Counted from the first letter of the stretch, positions 7,869-17,171 are shown. The stretch: DNA of 64,000 nt from Streptomyces genisteinicus (GCF_014489615.1 NZ_CP060825.1:310001-374000); one strand, 5' to 3'. Numbers and translations: made by a program. The notes: generated from the sequence alone by a model not told the origin.

Positions 7869-8869
7869 CGGGGCACCGTGAGGGTCAGTGCCGTCGCGTC
7901 GTCCCTCGACCTCCGGTGGCGGTGGGCGAGCGCGACGGGCAGGAGTTCGGCGGGCAGGCGGAGCATGGCCGGCGGCGGGGAGTGGGCCCACCGGGCCTCG
8001 ATGCCGTCCGAGTGGAGGACGACGAGCCGCCCCGCCTCCACCGGCGTGGTGCGCACCTGCGGTGTGGGCAGGTTCCAGCCGACGACGCCGGGACGGCTCT
8101 CCTGACGCTGCAGCGGCGCGTCGGCGGACACCAGGCACATGCGGATGTTGCCGACGCCGCAGAACTCGGCGCGGCCGGGCAGCAGGCGCAGCAGCCCTAT
8201 CGCCGCGCCCCGGGTGTGCCGCAGTGCCCGGTGCAGCGCCTGCATGATCTCCGGCAGCGGCAGGGCGCAGGTGCTGTCGAAGGTCCGCAGCGCGGTGTGC
8301 GCGGCACGGGCGGCGGGCTCGCCGTGGCCGAGCCCGTCCACGACGATGCCGGTGCGGCCGGCGTCGGTGTCGCGGACGGCGCAGGCGTCGCCGCACGCCG
8401 TCTCGCCGTCGGCGGGCAGGCACACGGACCCGACGCCCGCCGAGGCCGTGTGCGCCCCGGCGGCGATGCGTGCCGAGGCGGCGGTGCCGTGGCCCACGTG
8501 GCTGCGGACGACGAAGTCGGTGGCGACCCGGCGGACCGCGCCGAGGCCGGTGCCGAGCGTGCCGGTGGTGGTGTACCCGTCCGCGAGGCACCGGCTCAGG
8601 TCCGCCATGCCGGGGCCGCGGTCGACGGCGGCGATCTCCAGCCCCCGGCCGAGCGGCAGCGGCTGGACGTAGCAGACGCCGTCCCTGGCGTGCTTGTGGA
8701 GGTTGCTGGCGAGTTCGCTCGCCACGGCCGCGGCGCGGTCGGGGCTCGCCCCGTCCAGGCCGCAGCGCAGCGCCGTGTCGCGGGCGACGGTGGCCGCCAG
8801 GTGCACGGCGCTCTCGTGGTCGATGCGCACCTGGGCGGTGGGCGGCATCGGCTCGGCGGACGCCGTCAT
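7865..8869 (-). CDS. Fused RsbT/RsbW-like ATPase and RsbX-like PP2C phosphatase
   Basis: This 334-residue fusion has two halves. Residues about 10-135 are a HATPase: N-box ASELASNLHKHARDG, VDRGPGMADL, and lid GTLGTGLGAVRRV. Residues about 150-330 are a short SpoIIE/PP2C domain: GDACAVRD, VVDGLGHG, LHSDGIEA and RDDATALTL. In Bacillus the kinase RsbT and the feedback phosphatase RsbX are separate proteins of one operon; here both activities are in one chain, directly after an independent RsbT homologue. Both flanking junctions are ATGA overlaps. Likely role: resetting phosphorylated RsbR/RsbS, or an alternative kinase. The order of action is inferred. Confidence 0.88.
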   Translation of the reverse strand: MTASAEPMPPTAQVRIDHESAVHLAATVARDTALRCGLDGASPDRAAAVASELASNLHKHARDGVCYVQPLPLGRGLEIAAVDRGPGMADLSRCLADGYTTTGTLGTGLGAVRRVATDFVVRSHVGHGTAASARIAAGAHTASAGVGSVCLPADGETACGDACAVRDTDAGRTGIVVDGLGHGEPAARAAHTALRTFDSTCALPLPEIMQALHRALRHTRGAAIGLLRLLPGRAEFCGVGNIRMCLVSADAPLQRQESRPGVVGWNLPTPQVRTTPVEAGRLVVLHSDGIEARWAHSPPPAMLRLPAELLPVALAHRHRRSRDDATALTLTVPR

Positions 8870-9366
8870 CGGTCCGTCCACCGCACGGCGGTCACCGTGG
8901 TGCCCTCGCCGGGTGTGCTGTAGACGTCGAACTCGTGCATCAGGCGCCGTGCCCCTCCCAGGCCGTGGCCGAGTCCCCCGCCGGTGGTGAACCCGTCGGT
9001 GAGGGCGCCGTCGAGGTCGTCGATGCCCGGGCCGTCGTCGCGGACGGTCAGGCGCAGTCCGCGTCCGCCGCCCCGGCGCAGGACCTCGATGCGCAGGACC
9101 CCGCCGCCCCCGTGGACGAAGGCGTTGCGGGCGAGTTCGCTCGCGGCGGTGACGATCCGGGTCTGGTCCACGAGGCTGAAGCCGAGCCGCTGGGTGGCGG
9201 CGCGTACGGCGTGACGCGCCGTCAGCAGGTCCTCCTCGGTGCGGACCTGGCACTCGGCGGGACCGTCGGCGCTGTCCGCCAGGGGCCCGCGCTGCCCGCC
9301 CACGGCGGGTGCGCCGGCCGTCGCCGCGCGGGCGCCGTACGGGCCCTCCTCGTCGGGCCGCATCAC
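8866..9366 (-). CDS. rsbT: RsbT-like serine kinase of the stressosome
   Basis: This 166-residue protein is a GHKL ATPase with an N-terminal extension of about 40 residues. Its motifs match RsbT better than RsbW: N-box ASELARNAFVHGGGG, G1 box RDDGPGIDDLD, and G2 lid GGGLGHGLGGARRL. In stressosomes RsbT phosphorylates RsbS and RsbR, then leaves to activate an RsbU-type phosphatase. Its GTG start (9366) overlaps the rsbS stop by 4 bases; the immediately following ATG at 9363 is an alternative. Gene order and motifs support the assignment. Confidence 0.88.
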   Translation of the reverse strand: MMRPDEEGPYGARAATAGAPAVGGQRGPLADSADGPAECQVRTEEDLLTARHAVRAATQRLGFSLVDQTRIVTAASELARNAFVHGGGGVLRIEVLRRGGGRGLRLTVRDDGPGIDDLDGALTDGFTTGGGLGHGLGGARRLMHEFDVYSTPGEGTTVTAVRWTDR

Positions 9367-9776
9367 GCGGCCTTCCCGTCCGCCGCGCGCGTCCGCGGCG
9401 GCGCGGAGGTCTGCGACCAGCCGAGGGCGGCCATGCCGCGCTCGGCGTCGAGCGCGGTCTCCACGCCGCTGAGGTCGATGCCCAGCTCCACCAGGGTCAC
9501 CGCCACGGAAGGGCTCATCCCGGCGACGATCACCCGGGCGCCCAGCAGCTGCGCCATGGTGCTGAGTTCCATCAGGGCGCGGGCCACGAACGAGTCGATG
9601 ACCTGGACCCGGGAGATGTCGATCAGCACCCCGCGGGCGCCGTCCTCGGCGATACGGGCCGTCAGTTCCTCGGCCAGGGCCATCGCCGAGGTGTCGTCCA
9701 GCTCGCTGAGGAGTCCGGTGACCAGCGTGTCCCCCAGCCTGAGGATCGGCACGCGGCCGATGTCGGAAAGGCTCAT
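9363..9776 (-). CDS. rsbS: RsbS-like STAS-domain stressosome scaffold protein
   Basis: This 137-residue single STAS domain starts at ATG 9776 (ATGA overlap with rsbR). It has the RsbS opening IGRVPILRLGDTLVTGLLSE and the phospho-acceptor segment DISRVQVIDSFVARALMEL, where the serine after ID is the expected RsbT target. GIDLSGVETALDAERGM is the C-terminal helix region shared with RsbR. The tail adds about 20 Pro/Arg-rich residues. RsbS and RsbR together build the stressosome core that sequesters RsbT. Confidence 0.9.
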   Translation of the reverse strand: MSLSDIGRVPILRLGDTLVTGLLSELDDTSAMALAEELTARIAEDGARGVLIDISRVQVIDSFVARALMELSTMAQLLGARVIVAGMSPSVAVTLVELGIDLSGVETALDAERGMAALGWSQTSAPPRTRAADGKAA

Positions 9777-10678
9777 CGCGCGCTCCGCACCCCGTCCGCC
9801 GCCGCGGCCGCCACCGTGTCCTGGACGGACTCCTGGCCGGTGAGCCCGACGGCGGTCTCCAGGGCGTCGGCGAGGGTCGCGCGGGTGAGGATGCCCGACA
9901 GGTCGATGCCGAGCTGGACGATGGTCTGGGCGATCGCCGGGCGGATGCCGCTGACGACGCACTCGGCGCCCATCAGGCGCACCGCCTTGACCGTCTGCAT
10001 CAGGTGCTGCGCGACGGAGGTGTCCACCATCGGGACGCCGGTGATGTCGATGATCGCGACGCGTGCCCCGTGCCGCTGGATCGCCTCCAGCAGGTTCTCC
10101 ATCACGACCTGGCTGCGGGCGGTGTCGAGGTTGCCGATGAGCGGGACGGCGAGGACGTCGCGCCACAGCCGCACCACGGGGGTGGACGCCTCCAGCAGCT
10201 GGCGGCTCTGGCGCCGGATGATCTCCTCGCGGCCGTCGGCGTAGGTCTCGAAGCTCAGGGCGCCCGCCGCGTCGAGGAGCAGGTTGACCAGCAGGGCGGC
10301 GTGGAACATGTCCTCCGGCCCGAACTCCTCGTGCCGGACGGCCTCCAGGAGCGCTTCCTTGAGGCCGAGCACGGCCTGCGAGGTGGCCGACGCCACCGAT
10401 CCGGAACGGGCCCGTCGCAGCGACATGTCGACCACGGTGTCGTGGAGTTCGGGGTGTCCGGTGAGCAGATGGGTCGTCGGCACCGGCCGGGCCATGGCGG
10501 CCGCCAGCGCGGTGACGAGCGCGTCGCCCTCCTCGCGCAGGTCGGCCTCGGGGACCGGCTGGACGCCGGGATCGACCCGGTCGAGCTGCAGCTGCACCCA
10601 CCGGTCGGCGATCTCGGTGCCCCGTCGTGTCAGTACCTCTGCCAGACGATCCCGTACGGCGGACTCGGTGGAACTCAT
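9773..10678 (-). CDS. rsbR: RsbR-like stressosome sensor (RsbRD_N plus STAS)
   Basis: This 301-residue protein is the first gene of the five-gene stressosome operon. Residues about 8-150 are an all-helical RsbR N-terminal domain (RDRLAEVLTRRGTEIADRW), not the globin-like domain of Bacillus RsbRA. Residues about 165-285 are a STAS domain with VAIIDITGVPMVDTSVAQHL, where the threonine after VD matches a RsbT phosphorylation site, and GIDLSGILTRATLADAL. ATG 10678 is preceded by GAGAGGCGAAG, a good ribosome-binding site. The divergent neighbour at 10903 encodes another RsbW-like ATPase. The signal sensed cannot be read from the sequence. Confidence 0.9.
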   Translation of the reverse strand: MSSTESAVRDRLAEVLTRRGTEIADRWVQLQLDRVDPGVQPVPEADLREEGDALVTALAAAMARPVPTTHLLTGHPELHDTVVDMSLRRARSGSVASATSQAVLGLKEALLEAVRHEEFGPEDMFHAALLVNLLLDAAGALSFETYADGREEIIRRQSRQLLEASTPVVRLWRDVLAVPLIGNLDTARSQVVMENLLEAIQRHGARVAIIDITGVPMVDTSVAQHLMQTVKAVRLMGAECVVSGIRPAIAQTIVQLGIDLSGILTRATLADALETAVGLTGQESVQDTVAAAAADGVRSAR

Positions 10679-10902
10679 CTTCGCCTCTCGAACGACTGCG
10701 TCTTGCGGTGCCGGGGCGGACCCTCGACCAGCTCGAATAGTAGCCGCCCGGCAACTGTCCCAGCAGCCCCGGGCGTGTCCCCCTCCACCGGCACCCTCTC
10801 CCGGCCCGGAACATGATCCGTCGGGTTCGTTACGTGTGCAAAGCCCCCTCCGTGGACAGACGAACACCATACGGACTCAGGTCGAGACAGGGGGTTCTGC
10901 GC

Positions 10903-11325
10903 ATGACCACGGACGAAACGGCTTCGGTCCGCTCGGAACTGCTCGCGGAGGAGCGGGACGTCACCGCGGCGTCCGCGCGCGACGAGGTACGCCGGCTGCT
11001 GGACGAGGAATTCTGCAGGCAGCCCACGGGGCCCGACGACGATGTGGTCGTGGCCGACGCGCTGCTGGTGACCTCGGAGCTGGTGACGAACGCCATCCGG
11101 CACGGCGGCGGAGTGAGTTCCTTCACCGCTTCGGTGTCGGACGAGGGCCTGTGGATCACGGTCGCCGACCGCAGCCACGCCTGGCCGACAGCGCAGCCCA
11201 CCGCGTCGGGGGACATGAGTCCCGGCGGGTTCGGTCTGCGGGTCGTACGCCGTCTCAGCAAGGATGTCACCATCGTCTCCGTGCCCGGCGGGAAGGCCGT
11301 CCATGTGCTGGTGCCGCTGAGATGA
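10903..11325 (+). CDS. RsbW-like ATP-binding regulator, divergent from rsbR
   Basis: This 140-residue GHKL ATPase has the N-box SELVTNAIRHGG (about residues 61-72), VADRSHAWP, and the lid GGFGLRVVRRLS (about 107-118). It resembles anti-sigma kinases of the Streptomyces partner-switching type. ATG 10903 follows a GGGGG ribosome-binding site at 10891; the frame extends to 10813 without a better site. It is divergent from rsbR (224-base gap) and ends at a perfect bidirectional hairpin. It may read stressosome output, but that is inferred from position only. Confidence 0.87.
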   Translation: MTTDETASVRSELLAEERDVTAASARDEVRRLLDEEFCRQPTGPDDDVVVADALLVTSELVTNAIRHGGGVSSFTASVSDEGLWITVADRSHAWPTAQPTASGDMSPGGFGLRVVRRLSKDVTIVSVPGGKAVHVLVPLR

Positions 11326-11382
11326 GACGTACGTCGCACCCGACGGGATCCCGGGCCCTGCTCGTGATCACCCGTACGGGTG

Positions 11383-11418
11383 GGCCGGGGGCGCGGTGCG
11401 GTCACCGCGCCCCCGGCC
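11383..11418. terminator. Perfect 16-bp bidirectional terminator hairpin
   Basis: Arms 11383-11398 and 11403-11418 are exact reverse complements (16 of 16) around the loop cggt. It sits between the convergent ATPase gene (ends 11325) and propeller gene (ends 11452) and could serve both. Confidence 0.8.
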
Positions 11419-11451
11419 GTGCGTGCGCCGCCCCCGCGCGGGGGCGGGAGG

Positions 11452-12996
11452 TCAGGAGGTCGTGGACGCGTTCGTGGGGGCGGTCCTGGGCGCGATCCGC
11501 AGGATCCCGGTGACCGTGCCCTGCCAGAGCACTCCGCCCGCGGTGACGTTCCCCGCCATCTGGAGCGTGTCGAAGAGGAATCCCGTGCCCAGGTGGTGCC
11601 GGCCCGTGACCCGGCCCGTGGCGCTGTCGAGGGAGACGGCGTCGAACCGGTCGAGGATGCCCGTCCGCGCGGGGTCGATCACGCCGGTCCGTTCCACCGT
11701 GTAGAGCCTGCCGTCGGCGACGGAGAGCTTGGGCACCGCGGCCGAGCGCACCGCGCTGGTCCACTTCACCGCGCACCCCTCGCCGTCGGCGTCGACGTCG
11801 ACCCGGGTGACCCCGCCCCTGAAGGGCGCCGTGGCCGGGACGGCGTCGCCCGCGCCGTCCGGGACGGCGGGGTACGGGTAGCCGTAGGTGTCGGCCACGT
11901 AGACGCTGTTGCCGTACCCGACGGGCGAGTTCTCGGTGCCGCTGCCGTCCGCGGCGAGGACCGGCAGCTCGCAGACCGTGCGGCCCCCGTCGGCGGCCAG
12001 CACGATCAGCTTCTCCTGCGCCGCCGCGTTGTCGGTGATCGCCAGGTACTCGGCCCCGGTCCGGGGGCCGAAGAAGGTGGGGGTCGACCCGGTGCCGCGG
12101 CTGAGCCGGCCGGGCTTGCGGTGCGGCCCCTGGTCGTAGGCGCGGCGCCACTCGGTGCGCGGGACGCCGTCGTCGCCCGCGGTGAGCAGGTGGAGGGCGC
12201 GGTCGGTGGCGACGGCCGTGCCGCCGGGCGCCGTGGAGATGCTGTTGGCGACCCCTTCGCCGAGCGCCCGGTGGCGTACCGCGCCGGTGGCGGTGTCCAC
12301 CGTGCCGACGACACCGAGCGCGGTGGCGAACCACACCCGTCCCCGCAGGTCGGGGGCGAGTCCGACCACCGAGTCGCCCTCCGCCAGGGCCGGGCCGAAC
12401 GGCGTGCGCTCCACGATCCGCAGCTGCCACCGGCCGTCGGCGCCCCGGTGGTGGGCGATCCGCAGCAGATCGCCGGAGCCGTCGGCGACGACCAGCCGGT
12501 CGAGGTGGTCGAGGTAGCTGTAGATGCCGCCGAGGATGCTGCTCTTCTCCAGGTCGAGCGTGGTCACGGAGTCGCCGGTCGCCGGGTCGAGGAGGTGGAC
12601 GTGGGGCGCCCGGTCGAACATGCCCGTGCAGACGGCGACCGGGATGCCGTCCGATCCGGCGAGGACCGTCGGGCAGGCGGACTGGAGGGCCGTCCGCCGT
12701 GAGGTCAGGCTCCCGGTGCCGGGCCCGGCCAGGGGCGTGGTGTCGGAGGAGGCGCTGTCGCCGTGCATGGCGGCGGCGCCGCCGGGCGCCAGATAGGGGT
12801 TGGCGGGCGGCGCGGGGGAAGGCGCCGCCGCGGCGGGAGACGTGGCGGCGGCGGTACCCGCCGTCAGAGGTGCGGCCGTCACCAGTGCGGCGGCCACCGC
12901 CGCGAGACGGAGACGACGGCTCGCGGCCCCGCGGCGGGCGGGGAAGGCGCCGGCCGCGGAGACGGGAACGGGAACGGGGACGGTGCGAGGAGACAT
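11452..12996 (-). CDS. Secreted beta-propeller-like (PQQ-repeat type) protein
   Basis: This 514-residue protein starts at ATG 12996. The first about 55 residues form a signal peptide: a basic region with RRGAASRRLRLA, a hydrophobic core AAVAAALVTAAPLTAG, and Ala-rich cleavage sites. The body has repeated short beta-rich units with WD/PQQ-like character (HLLDPATGDSVTTLDLEKSS, VVGTVDTATGAVRHRALGEG, DAVSLDSATGRVTGRHH), suggesting a propeller. There are few cysteines and no recognised catalytic motif, so the function is unknown. It is monocistronic, convergent with the RsbW-like gene, with a long 473-base upstream gap. It could be a binding or quinoprotein-like exported protein. Confidence 0.8.
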   Translation of the reverse strand: MSPRTVPVPVPVSAAGAFPARRGAASRRLRLAAVAAALVTAAPLTAGTAAATSPAAAAPSPAPPANPYLAPGGAAAMHGDSASSDTTPLAGPGTGSLTSRRTALQSACPTVLAGSDGIPVAVCTGMFDRAPHVHLLDPATGDSVTTLDLEKSSILGGIYSYLDHLDRLVVADGSGDLLRIAHHRGADGRWQLRIVERTPFGPALAEGDSVVGLAPDLRGRVWFATALGVVGTVDTATGAVRHRALGEGVANSISTAPGGTAVATDRALHLLTAGDDGVPRTEWRRAYDQGPHRKPGRLSRGTGSTPTFFGPRTGAEYLAITDNAAAQEKLIVLAADGGRTVCELPVLAADGSGTENSPVGYGNSVYVADTYGYPYPAVPDGAGDAVPATAPFRGGVTRVDVDADGEGCAVKWTSAVRSAAVPKLSVADGRLYTVERTGVIDPARTGILDRFDAVSLDSATGRVTGRHHLGTGFLFDTLQMAGNVTAGGVLWQGTVTGILRIAPRTAPTNASTTS

Positions 12997-13420
12997 GGGG
13001 CTGCTCCGATGAGGTCGGCGGCGCACGCCGGCGGCACGCCCGGCGGCCCCGGCGCCGCAAGGGCACGCGGGGCACGCGGGCGCGCGGACGGGCAGGCGCT
13101 ACGCGGGAGGGCGCGGGAGTTCCGCGGAAGGGAAGAGCGGGTGACCGGAGGGTCGGGCGACGAAGTCGCGCGGGGTCAGCGGCGCGCGGAACACGCGGCG
13201 GACGACGTCCGCGCGAGGTCCAGGAAGAGGCGGCGGCGCAGCCAGGAGTGACCTGTCACGCCGGTCATTGCAGCACGGCGGGGTGCAACGATCAACGTCC
13301 GACCGCCAGTTGAGACGCGGCGGGTTCCCGGGGCAGGGGTGCCGGGGGCAGGGCTGCGGGGCGGGGCTGTGCGGGAACGCGGGCGGTCGTGGGCGGCGCT
13401 GTATGGGCCGGCGGACGACC
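12997..13420. other. Long gene-poor gap upstream of the propeller gene
   Basis: About 420 bases of GC-rich DNA with no credible coding frame: frames here lack ribosome-binding sites and have Arg/Gly-rich random composition. The only lower-GC patch, about 13255-13310, contains the candidate promoter listed separately. The leader implied for the propeller mRNA is long (over 250 nt). Confidence 0.5.
13267..13295 (-). promoter_or_regulatory. Candidate promoter for the secreted propeller gene
   Basis: On the minus strand TTGATC (-35, 13290-13295) is separated by 17 bases from TGCAAT (-10, 13267-13272) in the only less GC-rich patch of this gap. Match to the vegetative consensus is fair. The implied leader is about 264 nt. 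Confidence 0.35.
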
Positions 13421-13452
13421 GCGCCCCCCGGAGCGGCTGCTCCGGGGGGCGC
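13421..13452 (-). terminator. Perfect 14-bp hairpin after the cold-shock gene
   Basis: Arms 13421-13434 and 13439-13452 are exact complements around the loop ggct, starting 18 bases past the cold-shock stop codon. Confidence 0.8.
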
Positions 13453-13469
13453 GGCGAGTGGTACGCGCG

Positions 13470-13985
<516 letters not shown>

Positions 13986-13988
<3 letters not shown>

Positions 13989-15119
13989 GAGCACCGCCAC
14001 CCCCAGCGGGCGGCTGCCTGCGTCGAGCCGCCGGGTGTCGCCGGACGGGAGATCGACCACGGTGATCCCGTCCCAGTAGCCGTCACGGGTGAACCCGCCC
14101 GTGACGTAGGCGGTACGGCCGTCCGGGGAGACGGCCACGTCCTCGTGGGGTCCGTCCAGCGGGATGACCCGCTCCCGGCCGTCCGGGGCGCGGACGGTGA
14201 GCGAGGGGCCCTCGTCGGTCGACGGGTCGATGGGGCCGGTGCCGACCACCAGCAGCGTGCCGTCGGCGGTGATCGCCGCCCCGTGCTGATGGGTGTCGGC
14301 GGTCATCGCTTCGATGCGCGACGTCCCGGTGGCGGGGTCGAGGACGACCAGCCGCTCCCCCTCGAACGGCAGCAGCAGCCGGCCGTCCGACGGCCGTACC
14401 ACCGCGTAGTGCGGCTTGAGCCACGATCCCAGGCCGCCCTCGGTGCCGTAGGGCGCGACCTCGATCCGCCGGGTGGCGAGGGTGCCGGTGGAGACCACGG
14501 TGACGTCGAACGAGTCGTGGTCGGTCGCGTAGACCTCGCGGCCGTCCCGGGAGACGTCCACGTCGAAGGGGCGGCGGCCGACGGCGGCGGTGCCGGTCAC
14601 CTCGAGCGAGGCGGTGTCCACCACCTCCACGGCGCCGTTCCCGCCCGGCCGGTTGACGCCCACGTACGCGTGGCGGCCGTCCGGCGCGAGGGCGATGCCC
14701 ATGCCGCCGCCCCGGTACTCGCCGTGCCCGGGAGGCCCGATGCCGTCCGTCTCGTACGGGACGAGGGCGATCCGGCTCCGGGTGGCGGTGTCCACCACCG
14801 CGACGCCCTCGGCGGTGGCCACCCAGGCCCGCCCGTCGTCGCCGACGGCGAGGCCGTACGGCGCGGTGCCGACCTCCACCGAGTCGAAGGCGCCGCGGGC
14901 GGGGTCGACGAAGGTGACCGTGTCCGCGCCGAAGTCGGCGACCAGGACGGTGCCGGAGGGGGTCCGCCCGGACGGGGCGGAGGCGGACGGGGTGGCGGCG
15001 GACGGGCTTGCGGCCTGCGCGGACGCGGACGGGCGCGGGGCGGAACCGGGCTCCCCTCCCGCGGCGCACCCGGTCGCCAGCACCAGTGCCGCCGCGGCGG
15101 CGCTCGCGGCCCGCCTCAC
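13986..15119 (-). CDS. Beta-propeller (YncE/YVTN-like) lipoprotein
   Basis: This 377-residue protein starts with GTG 15119, overlapping the ankyrin gene stop by 4 bases. The N-terminus is a lipoprotein signal with lipobox LATGC near residue 18, then an Ala/Ser/Pro spacer rich in Ser and Ala. The body is a repeated-blade propeller of the surface YVTN/YncE type: GTVLVADFGADTVTFVD, GTAPYGLAVGDDGRAWVAT, RPFDVDVSRDGREVYATD and HEDVAVSPDGRTAYVTGGF. Such proteins sit on the outer face of the membrane; binding partners are unknown. The co-translated ankyrin protein suggests a two-gene unit. Confidence 0.87.
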
Positions 15120-15712
15120 CGCACGGCCCCGAGGAGTCCGGCGATCCCGGCGAAGCCGCGCCGCTCGGCGTGGGCCAGCGCGGTCACACCGTCCCGGTCG
15201 GCGAGTTCCGGGTCGGCCCCGGCGGTGACCAGCAGCTCGACGACCTCCTCGTGGTCGCGACCGCCGTCGCCGAGGATCACCGCCTCCAGGAGGGCGGTCC
15301 AGCCGAGCTGGTTGACGTGGTCGACGTCGATGTCGCTCTCCCGGAGCACGGCGCGGACGTACTCGGTGTGCCCGCGCTCGGCCGCCGGGATGAGGGCGGT
15401 CCCGCCGAACCGGTTCGTCACCTTCGGATCGGGTCCCGCGGGCAGCAGCAGCCTCATCATCGCGACGCTGCCGGTGACGCCGGTGACCAGCCACGGGCTG
15501 TCCAGCCGGTCGTCCTGGGCGTCGGGGTCGGCACCGGCGGCGACCAGCACCCGCGCGGCCTCCGTGTGGTCGGCGAGAGCGGCGAGCAGCAGCGGCGTGC
15601 GGCGGTGTCCGTCGCGGGCGTCGACGGCGGCCCCGTCGTCGAGTGCGGCGCGCACGGCGCCGGCGTCGCCGCGGGCGGCGGCCTCCAGCAGGGCGCGGTC
15701 GGGCGCGTTCAT
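15116..15712 (-). CDS. Ankyrin-repeat protein
   Basis: This 198-residue protein starts at ATG 15712 behind the ribosome-binding site GAGGAG. Nearly the whole chain is ankyrin repeats of about 33 residues, with hallmarks such as RTPLLLAALADHTEAARVLV, AGADPDAQD, FGGTALIPAAERGHTEYVRA and DGVTALAHAERRGFAGI. There is no signal peptide, so it is cytoplasmic and probably a protein-binding adaptor. Its stop overlaps the GTG of the lipoprotein gene. Confidence 0.9.
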   Translation of the reverse strand: MNAPDRALLEAAARGDAGAVRAALDDGAAVDARDGHRRTPLLLAALADHTEAARVLVAAGADPDAQDDRLDSPWLVTGVTGSVAMMRLLLPAGPDPKVTNRFGGTALIPAAERGHTEYVRAVLRESDIDVDHVNQLGWTALLEAVILGDGGRDHEEVVELLVTAGADPELADRDGVTALAHAERRGFAGIAGLLGAVR

Positions 15713-16007
15713 GGCGGTGCTCCTCGTGCTCGCTTCGGTGTCCGGCCCCGGGCCGGGACCGCGGGGCGGGACCGGCAGCGGGCGCTTCGGGGGTGCGCCC
15801 GCCGCCGGACCGGTCGGGGCCGGGGCGGGCCGGCCCGTGTGTCCCATCCTGGACTCCGGCACCGGACCGGCCCGTCGGCACAGCGGGTCGGCGGCCAGGC
15901 CCGGTCGGTGGACGGCCGTGTCGTCCGATCGGCTGATGCGCGGTGGCCCGTGCTGTGCCGGGGCGGGAGACGGACCGGGCCCGGGGCGGGAGACGGACCG
16001 GGCGAGA

Positions 16008-17171
16008 ATGACGGCCATGGCCCTCAGCGCGCGTGCCCTCAACCGCTCGACACTCGCCCGGCAGTCGCTGCTGGAGCGGCAGCCGCTGGACGTGGTGGAC
16101 GCCGTGCGGCGGATCGTCGCACTCCAGGCGCAGCAGCACGCGTCGCCGTATCTCGCCCTGTGGAACCGTGTCGACGGCTTCGACCCCGCGGCCCTCGACA
16201 CGGCGCTCGCGGAACGCCGGCTGGTGAAGTCGACGCTCATGCGCGTCACGCTGCACATGGTGGCCGCCACGGACTTCGGGGTGTTCCGGGAGGCCATGGA
16301 GCCGACGCTGCGCGCGGCCCGGCTCGGCGACGCCCGGTTCCGCGCGTCGGGCATCACCCCCGACGAGGCGCAGGCCCTCGTGGCCGCCCTCCTGGAGTAC
16401 GCCGACCCGCCCCGGGCGGACGCCGAGGCGCGGGCCTGGGCCGGTGAGCGGCTGGGGGTGCCGCTGGACCCGGCGGCCTGGCGCATGCTGCGGCAGTACG
16501 CCCCCTGGTGGCACGCGCCGACGGCGGACACCTGGTCGTACGGCCCGCGGCACACCTGGGCCGGCCCCGGCGGACCCCCGCGGCTCACCGACCCGGCGGC
16601 GCACGACGCCGGGCTGCGCACCCTGCTGCTGCGGTACCTGGCGGGCTTCGGACCCGCGTCGGTGGCCGACATGGCCCGCTTCACGATGACCGGCCGCACC
16701 CGGGTCAGGGCCGCGGTGCGGGCGCTCGGTCCGGAGCTGGAGGAGGTGGCGGGCCCGGAGGGGGTGGCGCTGCTCGACGTCCCCGGAGCGCCGCGGCCGG
16801 AGGGGGAGACACCCGCGCCGCCGCGGCTGATGGCGATGTGGGACAGCGTCCTGCTGGCCTACGACGACCGCGGGCGGATGATCCCGCCGGAGTACCGGGG
16901 GCAGGTGATCCGGGTGAACGGAGACGTGCTGCCCACTCTGCTGGTGGACGGTCGGGTGGCGGGCGTCTGGCGGGCCGTGGAGGGCGGGATCGAGGCCACC
17001 GCGTTCCACCGGCTCCCGGAGCCGGTGTGGGAGGGCCTGGCGGCGGAGGCCGCGTCGCTGACGGCCCTGCTGGCGGGCCGGGACCCGCTGGTCTACCGCC
17101 GCTACGACCACTGGTGGGCGCGGGGTCTCCCGGCGGCGCAGATCCGCCTGCTGGGGGGCGGGGAGGGCTGA
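16008..17171 (+). CDS. AlkZ-like winged-helix DNA glycosylase family protein (HTH_42)
   Basis: This 387-residue protein belongs to the winged-helix superfamily that includes the azinomycin-resistance DNA glycosylase AlkZ and Escherichia coli YcaQ, which remove bulky or cross-linked alkylated bases. The family's catalytic Q-x-Q motif is present near residue 40 in IVALQAQQHASPY, followed by LALWNRV. A second winged-helix region contains RYLAGFGPASVADMARF, and the C-terminus has the family pattern LPTLLVDGRVAGVWR. Whether it is housekeeping (YcaQ type) or a self-resistance enzyme (AlkZ type) cannot be told; no alkylating natural-product genes adjoin it. The ATG at 16017 is an alternative start, and neither has a strong ribosome-binding site. 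Confidence 0.87.
   Translation: MTAMALSARALNRSTLARQSLLERQPLDVVDAVRRIVALQAQQHASPYLALWNRVDGFDPAALDTALAERRLVKSTLMRVTLHMVAATDFGVFREAMEPTLRAARLGDARFRASGITPDEAQALVAALLEYADPPRADAEARAWAGERLGVPLDPAAWRMLRQYAPWWHAPTADTWSYGPRHTWAGPGGPPRLTDPAAHDAGLRTLLLRYLAGFGPASVADMARFTMTGRTRVRAAVRALGPELEEVAGPEGVALLDVPGAPRPEGETPAPPRLMAMWDSVLLAYDDRGRMIPPEYRGQVIRVNGDVLPTLLVDGRVAGVWRAVEGGIEATAFHRLPEPVWEGLAAEAASLTALLAGRDPLVYRRYDHWWARGLPAAQIRLLGGGEG

Noticed and set aside
10679..10902. SigB-type promoter (GTTT ... GGGTAT) between rsbR and the divergent ATPase
   Set aside because: Only weak TACTAT-like elements with wrong spacing were found, so no promoter is claimed.
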